Shown here: positions 8,215-18,441 of the stretch, piece after piece | Position numbering within the stretch: the stretch's first letter is position 1 | Layout: each line of letters begins with the position of its first letter | Assembly: GCF_025244905.1 (NCBI RefSeq) | Contig: NZ_CP104285.1 | Coordinates: 3,844,001-3,908,000, forward strand | Reading direction: 5' to 3' | From: Enterobacter mori | GTDB taxonomy: Bacteria > Pseudomonadota > Gammaproteobacteria > Enterobacterales > Enterobacteriaceae | Length of the DNA: 64,000 bases | Made by a program: the position numbers and the translations under genes | Notes under the pieces: generated by a model | What the model was told of the DNA's origin: nothing | The model's database searches: none | What the model saw: only the letters and a program-made list of their open reading frames with translations

Positions 8215-8275
8215 ATTTTAGCTCCGTGACAATCACTTTGATAAAAATATAAATAAATGAAAACGTAAGGCGGGC

Positions 8276-9490
8276 ATGATGACGGCAAGATGGCAAGGTA
8301 CAATTGCACTGTTATTACTGATTATTATTTCCTACGTCGACCGGGTTAATATCTCGGTAATGATTTTAAACCCGGAATTTGCCGAACATTTCCAGCTAAA
8401 TGAAAACAGAATGTTACAAGGCATGCTCATGACCTGTTTTCTGCTGGGTTATGGTTTTTCAGCTCTACTATTAACGCCGGTTATCGAAAGCAAACTCCAT
8501 TATCGGCAAGGATTATTAAGCAGCATTGCGATTTGGGCCGCGGTTTGCGCGATTTCTCCGCTGCTGGGTTCTCTAATGGGTATGCTTATCGCCCGCGTGG
8601 TTTTGGGCATTGCCGAAGGGCCGCTCTTTTCGCTGAAGACGCGCTTTATCAGCGATAACTTTGGCGCGCAAGAGATCGGCAAACCCAACGCCGTCACCGC
8701 GCTGGGCGTCTCTCTCGGGCTGGCCGTGGGCTTTCCGCTGGTCACCTGGCTGATGGCGCATCTGGGCTGGGCCGGGTCATTTTACGCGCTGGCGGTGATG
8801 AATCTGGTGCTGGGTGGCGGGCTCATCTGGCGTTTTCTGCCTGCGCCACACGGCCCGGTGAAGATGAAAAAACCTGGGTTTATAAAAACGTTTACCCTGG
8901 CCTGGCAAACGCCGCTTCTGAGTTGGATCCTGCTGGTTGAAATCGCCACGCTGAGCTATCTGTGGGGCAGCAGCGCGTGGCTGCCCGCCTGGCTGCGCGA
9001 CGAGCATCACTTTTCGCTGCACGCGACGGGCTGGCTTGCGGCGATCCCCTTCCTGCTGAGCCTAGGGTCAAAGTTTCTGGGCGGCGTGCTGCTCGACAAA
9101 ATGCGCCCGGAACAGGCGCCGGTGCTGTTTGTGGTGGGCGGTACGTTGACGGCACTGTCCGTGGTCGCGCTGATGCTCAGCCATCAGCCCGCATGGCTGG
9201 CGCTGTTTATGCTGTCCGCTAATGTGTTCTGGGGATTGCAGGGGGCCGCCATTCCTGCGGTGATCCAACATCACGCCGCCCGGGACGCCGTGGGCAGTGC
9301 GTACGGTATTATTAATGGGATAGGCAATATCTGCGCGGCGTTTATTCCGCTGCTGATGGGGATGGTGATGAAATCGGTGGGGTCGGTCAGCTCTGGTTTT
9401 TCGGTGCTGGTCGTCTCGCAGGTCATTACTCTGCTCGCAGGAGGAATGTTGCTGCTGCGCATGCGTCGCGCAGCAGCAGTGAGCGCGTAA
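8276..9490 (+). CDS. MFS transporter, divergent from the Rieske operon
   Basis: A 404-residue, 12-helix major facilitator protein. The N-terminal helix carries YVDRVNISVMI, typical of the anion:cation symporter branch, and the segment RVVLGIAEGPLF matches the same branch. It is related to, but clearly different from, the MFS protein at 1182-2438. The start follows AAGGCGGGC; an ATG one codon further in is equally possible. It shares the regulatory region and its palindromes with the catabolic operon, so uptake of the same aromatic substrate or efflux of an intermediate is likely. It ends 3 bases before the converging speB gene. Confidence 0.85.
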   Translation: MMTARWQGTIALLLLIIISYVDRVNISVMILNPEFAEHFQLNENRMLQGMLMTCFLLGYGFSALLLTPVIESKLHYRQGLLSSIAIWAAVCAISPLLGSLMGMLIARVVLGIAEGPLFSLKTRFISDNFGAQEIGKPNAVTALGVSLGLAVGFPLVTWLMAHLGWAGSFYALAVMNLVLGGGLIWRFLPAPHGPVKMKKPGFIKTFTLAWQTPLLSWILLVEIATLSYLWGSSAWLPAWLRDEHHFSLHATGWLAAIPFLLSLGSKFLGGVLLDKMRPEQAPVLFVVGGTLTALSVVALMLSHQPAWLALFMLSANVFWGLQGAAIPAVIQHHAARDAVGSAYGIINGIGNICAAFIPLLMGMVMKSVGSVSSGFSVLVVSQVITLLAGGMLLLRMRRAAAVSA

Positions 9491-9493
9491 GGC

Positions 9494-10414
9494 TTATTCG
9501 CCTTTTTTCGCCGCCTGGATGTAGAGCATTTCCAGCGCCAGCGTCGCTGCAGCCAGCGCGGTGATCTCGGACTGGTCGTAGGCCGGTGCCACTTCCACCA
9601 CGTCCATACCGACGATGTTCAGATCCTTCAGGCCGCGCACCAGCTTGATCGCGCGGTCAGAGGTCAGGCCGCCGATAACCGGCGTACCGGTGCCCGGTGC
9701 AAACGCCGGATCCAGACAGTCGATATCGAAAGTCAGGTACACAGGCATATCGCCGACGATCTGCTTAACCTGCGCCAGAATATCGTCCACGCCGCGATCG
9801 TTGACCTGGCCCGCGTCCAGCACGGTGAAGCCGTTGTCTTTGTCGAACTCGGTGCGGATACCAATCTGTACCGAATGGTTTGGGTCGATCAGGCCTTCGT
9901 TCGGCGCGGTGTAGAACATGGTGCCGTGGTCGAATTCACAGCCGTTCGCGTAGGTGTCGGTATGCGCATCGAAGTGCACCAGTGCCATTTTACCGAAGTG
10001 CTTCGCGTGGGCGCGCAGCAGCGGCAAGGTCACGAAGTGGTCCCCGCCGAAGGAGAGCATGCGCTTGCCGGCCGCCAGCAGCTTCTCGGCGTGCGCCTGC
10101 AGCTTTTCGCTCATCTCACGCGCGTCGCCGAAGGCGTACACCAGGTCACCGCAGTCCACCACGTTCAGGCGCTCGCGCATGTCGAAGTTCCACGGGAAAC
10201 GGTTGTGCTCCCAGGCCAGGTTGGTGGAAACCTGACGAATAGCGGCCGGACCGTGGCGGCCACCTGCGCGGCCAGACGTTGCCATATCGAACGGCACACC
10301 GGTGATCACCCAGTCAGCGTCGCTGTCGTACGGCTGGAAATTCATTGGAAGGCGTAAAAAACCAAACGCGTTAGATACCAGAGAGTTATCGTACTGATGA
10401 CCTAAAGTGCTCAT
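9494..10414 (-). CDS. speB: agmatinase
   Basis: A 306-residue ureohydrolase that splits agmatine into putrescine and urea, the second step of the arginine decarboxylase route to putrescine. Manganese-binding motifs of the arginase family are intact: [14 protein letters not shown] and [16 protein letters not shown]. Length equals that of E. coli SpeB. It is transcribed after speA in the same direction, but a terminator-like hairpin at 10453-10499 lies between them, so it probably also has its own promoter, as known for E. coli. Confidence 0.96.
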   Translation of the reverse strand: MSTLGHQYDNSLVSNAFGFLRLPMNFQPYDSDADWVITGVPFDMATSGRAGGRHGPAAIRQVSTNLAWEHNRFPWNFDMRERLNVVDCGDLVYAFGDAREMSEKLQAHAEKLLAAGKRMLSFGGDHFVTLPLLRAHAKHFGKMALVHFDAHTDTYANGCEFDHGTMFYTAPNEGLIDPNHSVQIGIRTEFDKDNGFTVLDAGQVNDRGVDDILAQVKQIVGDMPVYLTFDIDCLDPAFAPGTGTPVIGGLTSDRAIKLVRGLKDLNIVGMDVVEVAPAYDQSEITALAAATLALEMLYIQAAKKGE

Positions 10415-10452
10415 GTCCTGACCTCTTTTAAAGTCGATTCATTAAAAACAGA

Positions 10453-10499
10453 TGAAAAAAAATCCCCTCCGCGTCGTTAAACCCGACGAGGAAGGGATT
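10453..10499 (-). terminator. rho-independent terminator between speA and speB
   Basis: On the minus strand a stem of about 15 pairs (AATCCCTTCC... pairing with ...GGAGGGGATT) is followed by a run of eight T. It would end or attenuate speA transcripts before speB. Confidence 0.7.
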
Positions 10500-10582
10500 G
10501 ATTCGTAAATCGCTAATTGGGGCGAATTATCGCCGGTAATGCATGCGGGTTCAAGTGAGTATAGGGCATTGTGCGGTCTTTG

Positions 10583-10664
10583 CCCCTCACCCTGACCCTC
10601 TCCCCAAAGGGGAGAGGGAATTTGAACACCCTCTCCCCTTTGGGGAGAGGGCTGGGGTGAGGGG
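10583..10664. repeat. CCCTCACCC-type palindromic repeat, copy 1
   Basis: Two inverted units: a hairpin of CCCTCTCCCC-AAA-GGGGAGAGGG, a 10-base spacer with TTTGAACA, and a second CCCTCTCCCC-TTT-GGGGAGAGGG hairpin. The whole is bounded by CCCCTCACCC and GGGTGAGGGG type ends. The same element recurs at 25166, 29884 and 41488. It sits between speA and speB. Confidence 0.85.
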
Positions 10665-10677
10665 AAAGGCGAATGCC

Positions 10678-12654
10678 TTACTCATCTTCCAGATAGGTAT
10701 ACCCGTACAGACCCGCTTCAAACTCTTCCAGGAACTGCTGCTGCAGCGCGTCGTCCAGACCGGTGTTTTTCACCTGGTCGCGGAACTGGGTGAGCAGTTT
10801 TTTCGGATCCAGCTGAACGTATTCGAGCATGTCCGCTACGGTGTCCCCTTCGTCAGAGAGCTCAACTTCCACGTTGCCGTCAGGGAACACGAACACGTCA
10901 ACCGCTTCGGTATCCCCGAACAGGTTGTGCATGTTGCCGAGGATCTCCTGATACGCACCGACCATAAAGAAGCCCAGCATCGGCGGGTTCTCCGGGTCGT
11001 ACTCCGGCATTGGCATCGTCGTTGCGATACCGTCGCCGTCAACGTAGTGGTCGATAGCGCCGTCGGAATCACAGGTGATGTCCAGCAGCACCGCACGACG
11101 TTCCGGGGCGTGGTTCAGCCCTTCCAGCGGCAGAACCGGGAACAGCTGGTCGATACCCCAGGCATCCGGCATTGACTGGAACAGCGAGAAGTTGACGTAC
11201 ATTTTGTCCGCCATACGCTCCTGCAGCTCGTCGATAATCGGACGGTGCGCGCGGTTGCTCGGGTCGAGCTGCTTCTGCACTTCATGGCACATGTTCAGAT
11301 AGAGCTGCTCTGCCCACGCGCGCTCCTGCAGGCTAAAGGTGCCTGAAGAGTAACCAACGTGAATGTCGTGCAGGTCCATCTGGCTGTCGTGCAACCATTC
11401 GCGCAGGGAGCGGCGCGTGCCGGGTTCGTGCATCTCCTGCCAGGTTTCCCACATGCTTTGCAGAGAACGTGGGGCATCGTCTGCCGGAGGCGTCGCTTCG
11501 GTGATTTCGCTACGCTCAACGCCGATGATGTTAGAGACCAGTACCGTATGGTGCGCGGTGACCGCGCGGCCGGATTCGGTGATCACCGTCGGGTGCGGCA
11601 GGCCATTCTCTTCGCAGGCATCGCCAATCGCCCAGATGATGTTGTTGGCGTATTCGTTCAGGCCATAGTTTACAGAGCAGTCGGACTGCGAGCGGGTCCC
11701 TTCATAGTCCACGCCGAGGCCGCCGCCCACATCGAAGCACTGAATGTTCACGCCTAGCTTGTGCAACTCAACGTAAAAACGCGCCGATTCACGCACGCCG
11801 GTGGCGATGTCGCGAATATTGGCCATCTGCGAGCCGAGGTGGAAGTGCAGCAGTTGAATGCTGTCGAGGCGACCGCGCTCGCGCAGGATTTCCACCAGCT
11901 GCAGCACCTGGTTCGCCGCGAGGCCGAACTTGGATTTTTCACCGCCGGAGGACTGCCATTTACCGGAACCCTGCGAGGCCAGACGCGCACGCACGCCAAG
12001 GCGTGGGATGACGTTCAGACGCTCGGCTTCTTCCAGCACGATTGCGATTTCAGTCATCTTCTCGATAACCAGATAAACCTTGTGGCCCATCTTCTCGCCA
12101 ATCAGCGCCAGACGAATGTATTCACGGTCTTTATAGCCGTTGCAGACGATCACCGAGCGGGTCATGCCCGCGTGCGCCAGAACCGCCATCAGTTCCGCTT
12201 TAGAACCCGCTTCCAGGCCCAGCGGTTCACCGGAGTGGATCAGAGATTCAATCACGCGGCGGTGCTGGTTAACCTTGATCGGGTAAACCAGGAAGTAGTC
12301 GCCTTTATAGCCGTAGGATTCACGTGCACGTTTAAACGCGGCGTTAATAGAACGCAGGCGATGTTGCAGGATCTGCGGGAAGCAGAACAGTGCAGGCAAA
12401 CGCTGACCCTGAGCTTCACGGGCTTTCACCAGCTTAGCGAGGTCCACGCGCGCTTCAGGGACGTCGGGATCCGGGCAGACGCTAATGTGACCCAGTTCGT
12501 TGACGTCGTAGTAGTTATTGCCCCACCAGGCAATATTGTAGGTGCGCAGCATCTTGCTGGCTTCCTCGGAGCTCATCGCAACCTCCTGCATAGAACGTAG
12601 TACACCCTGTTCGCCCGCTGACGAAGGCGAAAAAGAAGACATGTCGTCAGACAT
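10678..12654 (-). CDS. speA: biosynthetic arginine decarboxylase
   Basis: A 658-residue PLP enzyme converting arginine to agmatine, same length as E. coli SpeA and nearly identical in many stretches, for example [16 protein letters not shown], which contains the PLP lysine. The [21 protein letters not shown] segment is also conserved. The start at MSDDM reproduces the E. coli N-terminus; a Met four codons upstream is an alternative. It lies 8 bases after yqgB, as in K-12, and upstream of speB, so agmatine made here feeds agmatinase. Confidence 0.96.
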   Translation of the reverse strand: MSDDMSSFSPSSAGEQGVLRSMQEVAMSSEEASKMLRTYNIAWWGNNYYDVNELGHISVCPDPDVPEARVDLAKLVKAREAQGQRLPALFCFPQILQHRLRSINAAFKRARESYGYKGDYFLVYPIKVNQHRRVIESLIHSGEPLGLEAGSKAELMAVLAHAGMTRSVIVCNGYKDREYIRLALIGEKMGHKVYLVIEKMTEIAIVLEEAERLNVIPRLGVRARLASQGSGKWQSSGGEKSKFGLAANQVLQLVEILRERGRLDSIQLLHFHLGSQMANIRDIATGVRESARFYVELHKLGVNIQCFDVGGGLGVDYEGTRSQSDCSVNYGLNEYANNIIWAIGDACEENGLPHPTVITESGRAVTAHHTVLVSNIIGVERSEITEATPPADDAPRSLQSMWETWQEMHEPGTRRSLREWLHDSQMDLHDIHVGYSSGTFSLQERAWAEQLYLNMCHEVQKQLDPSNRAHRPIIDELQERMADKMYVNFSLFQSMPDAWGIDQLFPVLPLEGLNHAPERRAVLLDITCDSDGAIDHYVDGDGIATTMPMPEYDPENPPMLGFFMVGAYQEILGNMHNLFGDTEAVDVFVFPDGNVEVELSDEGDTVADMLEYVQLDPKKLLTQFRDQVKNTGLDDALQQQFLEEFEAGLYGYTYLEDE

Positions 12655-12662
12655 AGCGAACC

Positions 12663-12794
12663 TCAACTCTTTGTATTAAGTGTAAAACAGTTGACTACTA
12701 TCGCAGCGTTATACGGCGATAACAACCCATAAACGGCTCCGTTTCCCAGCAGAGTATGCTGAAATCCAGACCGTGCGACCGGTTTCTTATTCAT
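12663..12794 (-). CDS. yqgB: small protein YqgB
   Basis: A 43-residue protein just upstream of speA. Both its position and the C-terminal sequence ([19 protein letters not shown]) match the E. coli protein as I remember it. I chose the ATG that gives the E. coli length rather than a longer in-frame reading. Its middle is weakly hydrophobic. Function is not known to me. Confidence 0.75.
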   Translation of the reverse strand: MNKKPVARSGFQHTLLGNGAVYGLLSPYNAAIVVNCFTLNTKS

Positions 12795-13287
12795 ATCATT
12801 GTAAAACACGTATCCGAACTCTGTATGACAAGGTTCGGCGAAACCACGAGAAAACTCTTGTATTAACAAGAGCGCCCTTGTTCAGTTTTTCAGAGCACGC
12901 AAGCGTCTCTGAAGATACTGAGAAGCGCCGAGATGGGTCTAACATCGGCAGGTTTGCAGACTAAAATGCGGGTTGCGCGATCGCGTTCCGCGCGCCGCGT
13001 TTTATACCGAGAAGGTGGCTAAAAAGCAAAACAAAAATGCGTGGGTTGCCAGTGCCGTCAGGAAATATTTCCAGCTTTGATTTCAACGCAGTGAGAGATG
13101 AATCAAAAAAAACTGGAAATCGGGTGAAGAAGTGACCTAAAATGGACGTCCAGATGTTAATCCATCTATACTGATTAACACTCAGACTGCCAGTGTCAAA
13201 AACCTGCAGGCCTTGGTAGAATACTCTCCTTTGGCTATTCCACACAGCAGTTCGAGCTAACCAAATTCCTCTTAGGTGAAATAAAAC
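12795..13287. other. intergenic region, yqgB-speA / metK divergent promoters
   Basis: 493 bases without a convincing gene. The right third holds the metK promoter with tandem met boxes. The left part must carry the yqgB-speA promoter, which I could not pin down. A TTGTTAATACAAG-type inverted repeat lies near 12858-12870. Short open frames here lack ribosome sites and family features. Confidence 0.6.
13143..13172 (+). promoter_or_regulatory. metK promoter overlapped by three tandem met boxes
   Basis: Three adjacent 8-base boxes, GGACGTCC (13144-13151), AGATGTTA (13152-13159) and ATCCATCT (13160-13167), resemble the AGACGTCT consensus of the MetJ repressor. They fill the space between a poor -35 (TGGACG) and a good -10 (TATACT, 13167-13172). 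Repression of metK by MetJ with S-adenosylmethionine as corepressor is known in E. coli. Confidence 0.7.
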
Positions 13288-14442
13288 ATGGCAAAACACC
13301 TGTTTACGTCCGAGTCCGTATCAGAAGGACATCCTGATAAAATTGCTGACCAAATCTCCGATGCGGTGCTGGATGCGATCCTTGCCCAGGATCCTAAAGC
13401 GCGCGTAGCGTGTGAAACTTATGTCAAAACCGGCATGGTTCTGGTCGGCGGTGAGATCACCACCAGCGCATGGGTTGATATCGAAGAGATCACCCGTAAC
13501 ACGGTGCGTGAGATCGGCTATGTACATTCTGATATGGGTTTTGATGCCAACTCTTGCGCCGTTCTGAGCGCTATCGGCAAGCAGTCCCCCGACATCAACC
13601 AGGGCGTTGACCGCGCCGATCCGCTGGAGCAGGGCGCGGGCGACCAGGGCCTGATGTTCGGCTACGCAACTAACGAAACCGACGTGCTGATGCCAGCACC
13701 TGTCACCTACGCACACCGTCTGGTGCAGCGTCAGGCTGAAGTGCGTAAAAACGGCACCCTGTCCTGGCTGCGTCCGGATGCGAAAAGCCAGGTCACTTTC
13801 CAGTATGACGACGGTAAAATCGTTGGCATTGATGCGGTGGTTCTGTCCACTCAGCATTCTGAAGATATCGATCAGAAATCCCTGCAGGAAGCGGTGATGG
13901 AAGAGATCATCAAGCCGGTTCTGCCGACCGAATGGCTGAACTCTGCGACCAAATTCTTCATCAACCCAACCGGACGCTTTGTTATCGGCGGCCCAATGGG
14001 CGACTGCGGCCTGACCGGTCGTAAAATCATCGTGGATACCTACGGCGGCATGGCGCGTCACGGCGGCGGTGCGTTCTCCGGTAAAGACCCGTCTAAAGTT
14101 GACCGTTCTGCCGCGTACGCTGCACGTTATGTTGCGAAAAACATCGTTGCTGCTGGCCTGGCTGACCGCTGTGAGATCCAGGTTTCCTACGCTATCGGCG
14201 TGGCGGAACCGACCTCCATCATGGTGGAAACTTTCGGTACTGAAAAAGTGCCTTCAGAACAGCTGACGCTGCTGGTGCGCGAGTTCTTCGATCTGCGTCC
14301 ATACGGCCTGATTCAGATGCTGGATCTGCTGCACCCAATCTACAAAGAAACCGCTGCATACGGTCACTTTGGTCGCGAACATTTCCCATGGGAAAAAACC
14401 GACAAAGCCGCTCTGCTGCGTGAAGCTGCCGGTCTGAAGTAA
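13288..14442 (+). CDS. metK: S-adenosylmethionine synthetase
   Basis: A 384-residue enzyme making S-adenosylmethionine from methionine and ATP, the same length as E. coli MetK. The family signatures are intact: [13 protein letters not shown] at the N-terminus, [12 protein letters not shown] around residues 115-127 and [16 protein letters not shown] around 257-272. It has its own MetJ-type promoter and ends at a strong terminator (14461-14487). It is a single-gene unit between the speA and galP loci, as in K-12. Confidence 0.98.
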   Translation: MAKHLFTSESVSEGHPDKIADQISDAVLDAILAQDPKARVACETYVKTGMVLVGGEITTSAWVDIEEITRNTVREIGYVHSDMGFDANSCAVLSAIGKQSPDINQGVDRADPLEQGAGDQGLMFGYATNETDVLMPAPVTYAHRLVQRQAEVRKNGTLSWLRPDAKSQVTFQYDDGKIVGIDAVVLSTQHSEDIDQKSLQEAVMEEIIKPVLPTEWLNSATKFFINPTGRFVIGGPMGDCGLTGRKIIVDTYGGMARHGGGAFSGKDPSKVDRSAAYAARYVAKNIVAAGLADRCEIQVSYAIGVAEPTSIMVETFGTEKVPSEQLTLLVREFFDLRPYGLIQMLDLLHPIYKETAAYGHFGREHFPWEKTDKAALLREAAGLK

Positions 14443-14460
14443 TCGACTGACAGCGCTTTT

Positions 14461-14487
14461 AAAAGGCCAGCCTTCGGGCTGGCCTTT
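14461..14487 (+). terminator. metK terminator
   Basis: A 12-pair stem AAAAGGCCAGCC / GGCTGGCCTTTT capped by a TTCG tetraloop, with the T run in the stem's 3' arm. Confidence 0.9.
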
Positions 14488-14507
14488 TGCATTTGTGCGG
14501 TCATTTT

Positions 14508-14583
14508 GCCCGGCGGCGCTTCGCTTGCACGGGCCTACGGGTTTTGAGGTGTTTGTAGGCCGGGTAAGGCGCAGCCGCCACCC
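14508..14583. repeat. REP-like palindromic element, copy 1
   Basis: Two inverted halves, GCCCGGCGGCGCTTCGC..GGGCCTAC and GTAGGCCGGGTAAGGCG, of the REP/BIME type common in enterobacterial intergenic regions. Related elements are at 28687, 31434 and 60949. Confidence 0.8.
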
Positions 14584-14601
14584 TGCTCAAAGCCGCACCA
14601 T

Positions 14602-14617
14602 TTGAAACCGCTTACAC
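14602..14617. promoter_or_regulatory. possible distal GalR/GalS operator
   Basis: TTGAAACCGCTTACAC matches most positions of the gal operator consensus (GTGKAANCGNTTNCAC) and lies exactly 182 bases upstream of the proximal site at 14784. Confidence 0.45.
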
Positions 14618-14783
14618 CATGACGAATATATCCTTCTTTCAGAATAATCTCTTTGCGTGATAGCTTTTCTTATGCTGTTACATTTCCTTTCAGTTAAGTC
14701 TGAAATGTGTCCTTTCGCGATGCGAATCACCTCTTTTACCTCTATATTTTCAAAGCTTTAATTATTTTTACGGTTGCACGTTA

Positions 14784-14799
14784 ATGTAACCGATTACAC
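14784..14799. promoter_or_regulatory. proximal GalR/GalS operator of galP
   Basis: ATGTAACCGATTACAC fits the gal operator consensus with a single mismatch and directly precedes the CRP site at 14803. Confidence 0.75.
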
Positions 14800-14802
14800 C
14801 AA

Positions 14803-14818
14803 TGTGATTTGTCTCACA
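14803..14818. promoter_or_regulatory. CRP site of galP
   Basis: TGTGA-TTTGTC-TCACA, a perfect match to the CRP palindrome, 65 bases before the galP start. Confidence 0.8.
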
Positions 14819-14883
14819 TATTTTTACGGGTCACTCACCTACCCTTAACATCGACAAAACTGATAAATCAAATGGAGGGCATA

Positions 14884-16281
14884 ATGCCTGACAATAATAA
14901 ACAGGGGCGTACGTCCAACAAGGCGATGACATTCTTCGTCTGCTTCCTCGCCGCCCTGGCAGGATTACTTTTTGGCCTGGATATCGGCGTGATTGCCGGC
15001 GCACTTCCTTTCATCGCAGACGAGTTCCAGATTACTGCGCATACCCAGGAATGGGTGGTCAGCTCCATGATGTTTGGTGCGGCAGTCGGTGCCGTTGGCA
15101 GCGGCTGGCTCTCCTTCAAGCTCGGGCGCAAAAAGAGCCTGATGATCGGCGCGATCCTGTTCGTTGCCGGTTCACTCTTCTCTGCTGCTGCACCTAACGT
15201 TGAAGTACTCATTCTTTCCCGCGTCTTGCTGGGTCTGGCTGTCGGCGTCGCTTCCTATACCGCACCGCTGTATCTTTCCGAAATCGCGCCGGAGAAAATC
15301 CGCGGCAGCATGATTTCCATGTACCAGTTGATGATCACCATTGGTATTCTGGGCGCTTACCTTTCCGATACCGCGTTCAGCTACAGCGGCGCATGGCGCT
15401 GGATGCTCGGCGTGATCATCATCCCGGCCATCCTGCTTCTGATTGGCGTTTTCTTCCTGCCGGACAGCCCGCGCTGGTTTGCCGCAAAACGCCGCTTCGT
15501 TGATGCTGAACGGGTGCTGCTCCGCCTGCGCGATACCAGTGCTGAGGCGAAAAATGAGCTGGAAGAGATCCGCGAAAGTCTGAAGGTGAAACAGTCCGGC
15601 TGGGCGCTGTTTAAAGAGAACAGCAACTTCCGCCGCGCGGTGTTCCTCGGCGTGCTGCTGCAGGTGATGCAGCAGTTTACCGGGATGAACGTCATCATGT
15701 ACTACGCGCCAAAAATCTTCGAACTGGCGGGTTATACCAACACGACCGAGCAGATGTGGGGCACCGTTATTGTCGGCCTGACCAACGTGCTGGCGACCTT
15801 TATCGCCATCGGACTGGTGGACCGCTGGGGACGTAAGCCTACCCTGACGCTGGGCTTCCTGGTGATGGCCGTCGGCATGGGCGTGCTGGGCACCATGATG
15901 CACGTGGGCATTCACTCTCCAACCGCCCAGTACTTCGCGGTGGCGATGCTGCTGATGTTTATCGTCGGATTTGCAATGAGCGCCGGTCCGCTGATTTGGG
16001 TGCTGTGCTCTGAGATCCAGCCGCTGAAAGGGCGTGATTTTGGTATCACCTGCTCCACCGCGACTAACTGGATTGCCAATATGATCGTCGGCGCAACGTT
16101 CCTGACCATGCTTAATACCCTGGGCAATGCCAACACCTTCTGGGTCTACGCCGGTCTGAACCTGTTCTTTATTGTTCTGACTATCTGGCTGGTTCCAGAA
16201 ACCAAACACGTTTCACTGGAACACATTGAACGTAACCTGATGAAAGGTCGTCCTCTGCGCGAAATCGGCGCACACGACTAA
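14884..16281 (+). CDS. galP: galactose:H+ symporter
   Basis: A 465-residue sugar porter of the MFS with 12 helices, virtually collinear with E. coli GalP (for example FCEFL-type loops replaced by the conserved [17 protein letters not shown] in helix 1, and [12 protein letters not shown] before the central loop). The sugar-porter signatures RWGRKP and [12 protein letters not shown] are present. The start is the ATG following GGAGGGC; it gives the E. coli N-terminus MPD. Control by GalR/GalS and CRP is indicated by the sites upstream. Confidence 0.96.
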   Translation: MPDNNKQGRTSNKAMTFFVCFLAALAGLLFGLDIGVIAGALPFIADEFQITAHTQEWVVSSMMFGAAVGAVGSGWLSFKLGRKKSLMIGAILFVAGSLFSAAAPNVEVLILSRVLLGLAVGVASYTAPLYLSEIAPEKIRGSMISMYQLMITIGILGAYLSDTAFSYSGAWRWMLGVIIIPAILLLIGVFFLPDSPRWFAAKRRFVDAERVLLRLRDTSAEAKNELEEIRESLKVKQSGWALFKENSNFRRAVFLGVLLQVMQQFTGMNVIMYYAPKIFELAGYTNTTEQMWGTVIVGLTNVLATFIAIGLVDRWGRKPTLTLGFLVMAVGMGVLGTMMHVGIHSPTAQYFAVAMLLMFIVGFAMSAGPLIWVLCSEIQPLKGRDFGITCSTATNWIANMIVGATFLTMLNTLGNANTFWVYAGLNLFFIVLTIWLVPETKHVSLEHIERNLMKGRPLREIGAHD

Positions 16282-16339
16282 TTCTCTGGCGGGAGGTGCC
16301 CCTTGCACCTCCCCGCTTCGCGCTTTATGCTCTGCCCCT

Positions 16340-16837
16340 ATGAAAGCTCCCCGTCTCCCCATCGCCATACAGCAAGCCGTTATGCGCAGCCTGCGGGAAA
16401 AACTCGCCCAGGCCAACCTGAAGCTCGGCCGCAACTATCCTGAACCGAAGCTGGTTTATCAGCAGCGTGGCACCGCAGCAGGCACCGCCTGGCTGGAATC
16501 GTATGAGATCCGCCTGAACCCGGTGCTGATGATGGAAAACCAGCAGGCGTTTATTGAGGAAGTGGTGCCGCACGAGCTGGCGCATCTTCTGGTGTGGAAG
16601 CACTTTGGCCGCGTGGCACCGCACGGGAAAGAGTGGAAGTGGATGATGGAAGCCGTGCTCGGCGTTCCGGCTCGCCGCACGCATCAGTTCGAACTCGAAT
16701 CAGTACGTCGCAATACATTTCCCTACCGCTGCCGGTGCCAGCAGCACCAGCTCACCGTCCGCCGTCATAACCGTGTGGTGCGCGGTGAAGCGACCTACCG
16801 CTGCGTAAAATGCGGCGAACCACTGGTCGCCGAATAA
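16340..16837 (+). CDS. sprT: SprT-family zinc metalloprotease-like protein
   Basis: A 165-residue cytoplasmic protein with the HELAHLL zinc-binding helix (around residues 78-84) and a C-terminal zinc-ribbon with CRC near 131-133 and CVKC near 154-157. Length equals E. coli SprT. Position between galP and endA matches K-12. The upstream gap has a perfect GGGAGGTGC/GCACCTCCC hairpin (16291-16313) without a T run, perhaps the end of the galP message. Precise function is unclear; the SprT domain resembles proteases acting on DNA-protein crosslinks. Confidence 0.93.
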   Translation: MKAPRLPIAIQQAVMRSLREKLAQANLKLGRNYPEPKLVYQQRGTAAGTAWLESYEIRLNPVLMMENQQAFIEEVVPHELAHLLVWKHFGRVAPHGKEWKWMMEAVLGVPARRTHQFELESVRRNTFPYRCRCQQHQLTVRRHNRVVRGEATYRCVKCGEPLVAE

Positions 16838-16931
16838 TCATTTGAACTTTCAGGAACTTTCCTGATCTGACTGATTGCATACGGGAACAACATTCGTTAC
16901 GTTGCGGGCTCGTTTTGACACGGAGTGTAAG

Positions 16932-17639
16932 ATGTCCCGTAATGTTTCTCTCGCGGTTGCCCTTCTGGCGACGTCGCTTTCCGGCCATGCTCTGGCCGAC
17001 GGTATCAACAGTTTCTCTCAGGCCAAAGCCGCTGGCGTGAAGGTGAACGCTGATGTTCCGGGCGATTTTTACTGCGGCTGCAAAATTAACTGGCAGGGTA
17101 AAAAAGGGGTCGTTGACCTCGAATCCTGCGGCTATAAGGTGCGTAAAAACGAAAACCGCGCCAGCCGCATTGAATGGGAGCATGTCGTTCCGGCGTGGCA
17201 ATTTGGCCACCAGCGCCAGTGCTGGCAGGATGGCGGGCGTAAAAACTGTTCCAAAGATCCGGTTTATCGCCAGATGGAAAGCGATATGCACAACCTGCAG
17301 CCTGCGGTTGGCGAAGTGAACGGTGACCGCGGCAATTTTATGTACAGCCAGTGGAACGGTGGCGAAGGCCAGTACGGTCAGTGCGGCATGAAGGTGGATT
17401 TCAAAGAGAAAGTCGCCGAGCCCCCTGCCCGCGCGCGCGGCAGTATCGCCCGTACCTACTTCTATATGCGTGACCGTTATGATCTCAACCTCTCCCGCCA
17501 GCAGACGCAGCTGTTCAATGCCTGGAACAAGCAGTACCCGGTGACCGAGTGGGAATGCCAGCGCGACGAACGCATCGCCAAAGTCCAGGGGAATCACAAC
17601 CCTTACGTCCAGCGGGCTTGCCAGGCGCAAAAGAGCTAA
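16932..17639 (+). CDS. endA: DNA-specific endonuclease I, periplasmic
   Basis: A 235-residue nuclease with a Sec signal peptide ([22 protein letters not shown], cleavage after residue 22). It has the endonuclease I core motif [14 protein letters not shown] and paired cysteines (CGCK, CSKD, CGMK) for disulfides. Same length as E. coli EndA. It degrades double-stranded DNA in the periplasm. I chose the start that gives a proper signal peptide; a longer reading adds 19 polar residues before it. Confidence 0.96.
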   Translation: MSRNVSLAVALLATSLSGHALADGINSFSQAKAAGVKVNADVPGDFYCGCKINWQGKKGVVDLESCGYKVRKNENRASRIEWEHVVPAWQFGHQRQCWQDGGRKNCSKDPVYRQMESDMHNLQPAVGEVNGDRGNFMYSQWNGGEGQYGQCGMKVDFKEKVAEPPARARGSIARTYFYMRDRYDLNLSRQQTQLFNAWNKQYPVTEWECQRDERIAKVQGNHNPYVQRACQAQKS

Positions 17640-17690
17640 CCTACACTACGGCAATTCGCTTATATCGCATGACACATGGAATTTCTGACT

Positions 17691-18422
17691 ATGCGCATTC
17701 CCCGCATTTACCACCCTGAACTGATTACCGCAGGCCGCGAAATCGCCCTGTCTGATGACGCCGCCAACCACGTTGGCCGCGTGCTGCGCATGGGTGCAGG
17801 TCAGGCCATCCAGCTGTTCGACGGCTCGAACCAGGTTTTCGACGCGGAAATCACGCGGTCTGATAAAAAAAGCGTACACGTTACCGTCCTGCGTGGCGAA
17901 GTGGATAACCGTGAATCGCCGCTGCACATCCATCTGGGCCAGGTGATGTCGCGCGGTGAGAAAATGGAATTCACGATTCAGAAATCCATTGAACTGGGTG
18001 TAAGCCTCATTACGCCACTTTTTTCTGAGCGCTGTGGCGTTAAACTGGATGCGGAACGTCTGAACAAAAAGATTCAGCAGTGGCAGAAAATTGCCATTGC
18101 GGCGTGTGAACAGAGTGGCCGCAACCGTATCCCCGAGATCCGCCCGGCGATGGACCTGGAAGACTGGTGTGCAGAAGTGGACAGTGGACTTAAGCTCAAT
18201 CTTCATCCACGCGCCAGCGCCAGCATCAATACGCTGCCATTGCCCGTCGAGCGCGTACGCCTGCTGATTGGCCCCGAAGGCGGCCTGTCGGCGGATGAAA
18301 TTGCGATGACGGCACGTTACCAGTTTACTGATATTCTGTTGGGACCTCGCGTTCTGCGCACTGAGACAACGGCACTCACGGCCATTACCGCGCTACAGGT
18401 ACGGTTTGGCGATCTGGGTTGA
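17691..18422 (+). CDS. rsmE: 16S rRNA (uracil-1498-N3)-methyltransferase
   Basis: A 243-residue SPOUT-class methyltransferase, E. coli RsmE length with [10 protein letters not shown] at the start chosen. The C-terminal SPOUT knot motifs [14 protein letters not shown] and [17 protein letters not shown], which bind S-adenosylmethionine, are intact. It modifies U1498 of 16S rRNA. It is followed 19 bases later by gshB, probably in one transcript. Confidence 0.96.
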   Translation: MRIPRIYHPELITAGREIALSDDAANHVGRVLRMGAGQAIQLFDGSNQVFDAEITRSDKKSVHVTVLRGEVDNRESPLHIHLGQVMSRGEKMEFTIQKSIELGVSLITPLFSERCGVKLDAERLNKKIQQWQKIAIAACEQSGRNRIPEIRPAMDLEDWCAEVDSGLKLNLHPRASASINTLPLPVERVRLLIGPEGGLSADEIAMTARYQFTDILLGPRVLRTETTALTAITALQVRFGDLG

Positions 18423-18441
18423 AGTAATAACGGAGAAGAAC

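Noticed and set aside
9486..9509. Terminator between the MFS gene and speB
   Set aside because: AAGGC/GCCTT with a T run is only a 5-pair stem and overlaps the speB coding end; too weak to list.
16291..16313. Rho-independent terminator after galP
   Set aside because: The GGGAGGTGC/GCACCTCCC stem is perfect, but no T run follows, so I only mention it under sprT.
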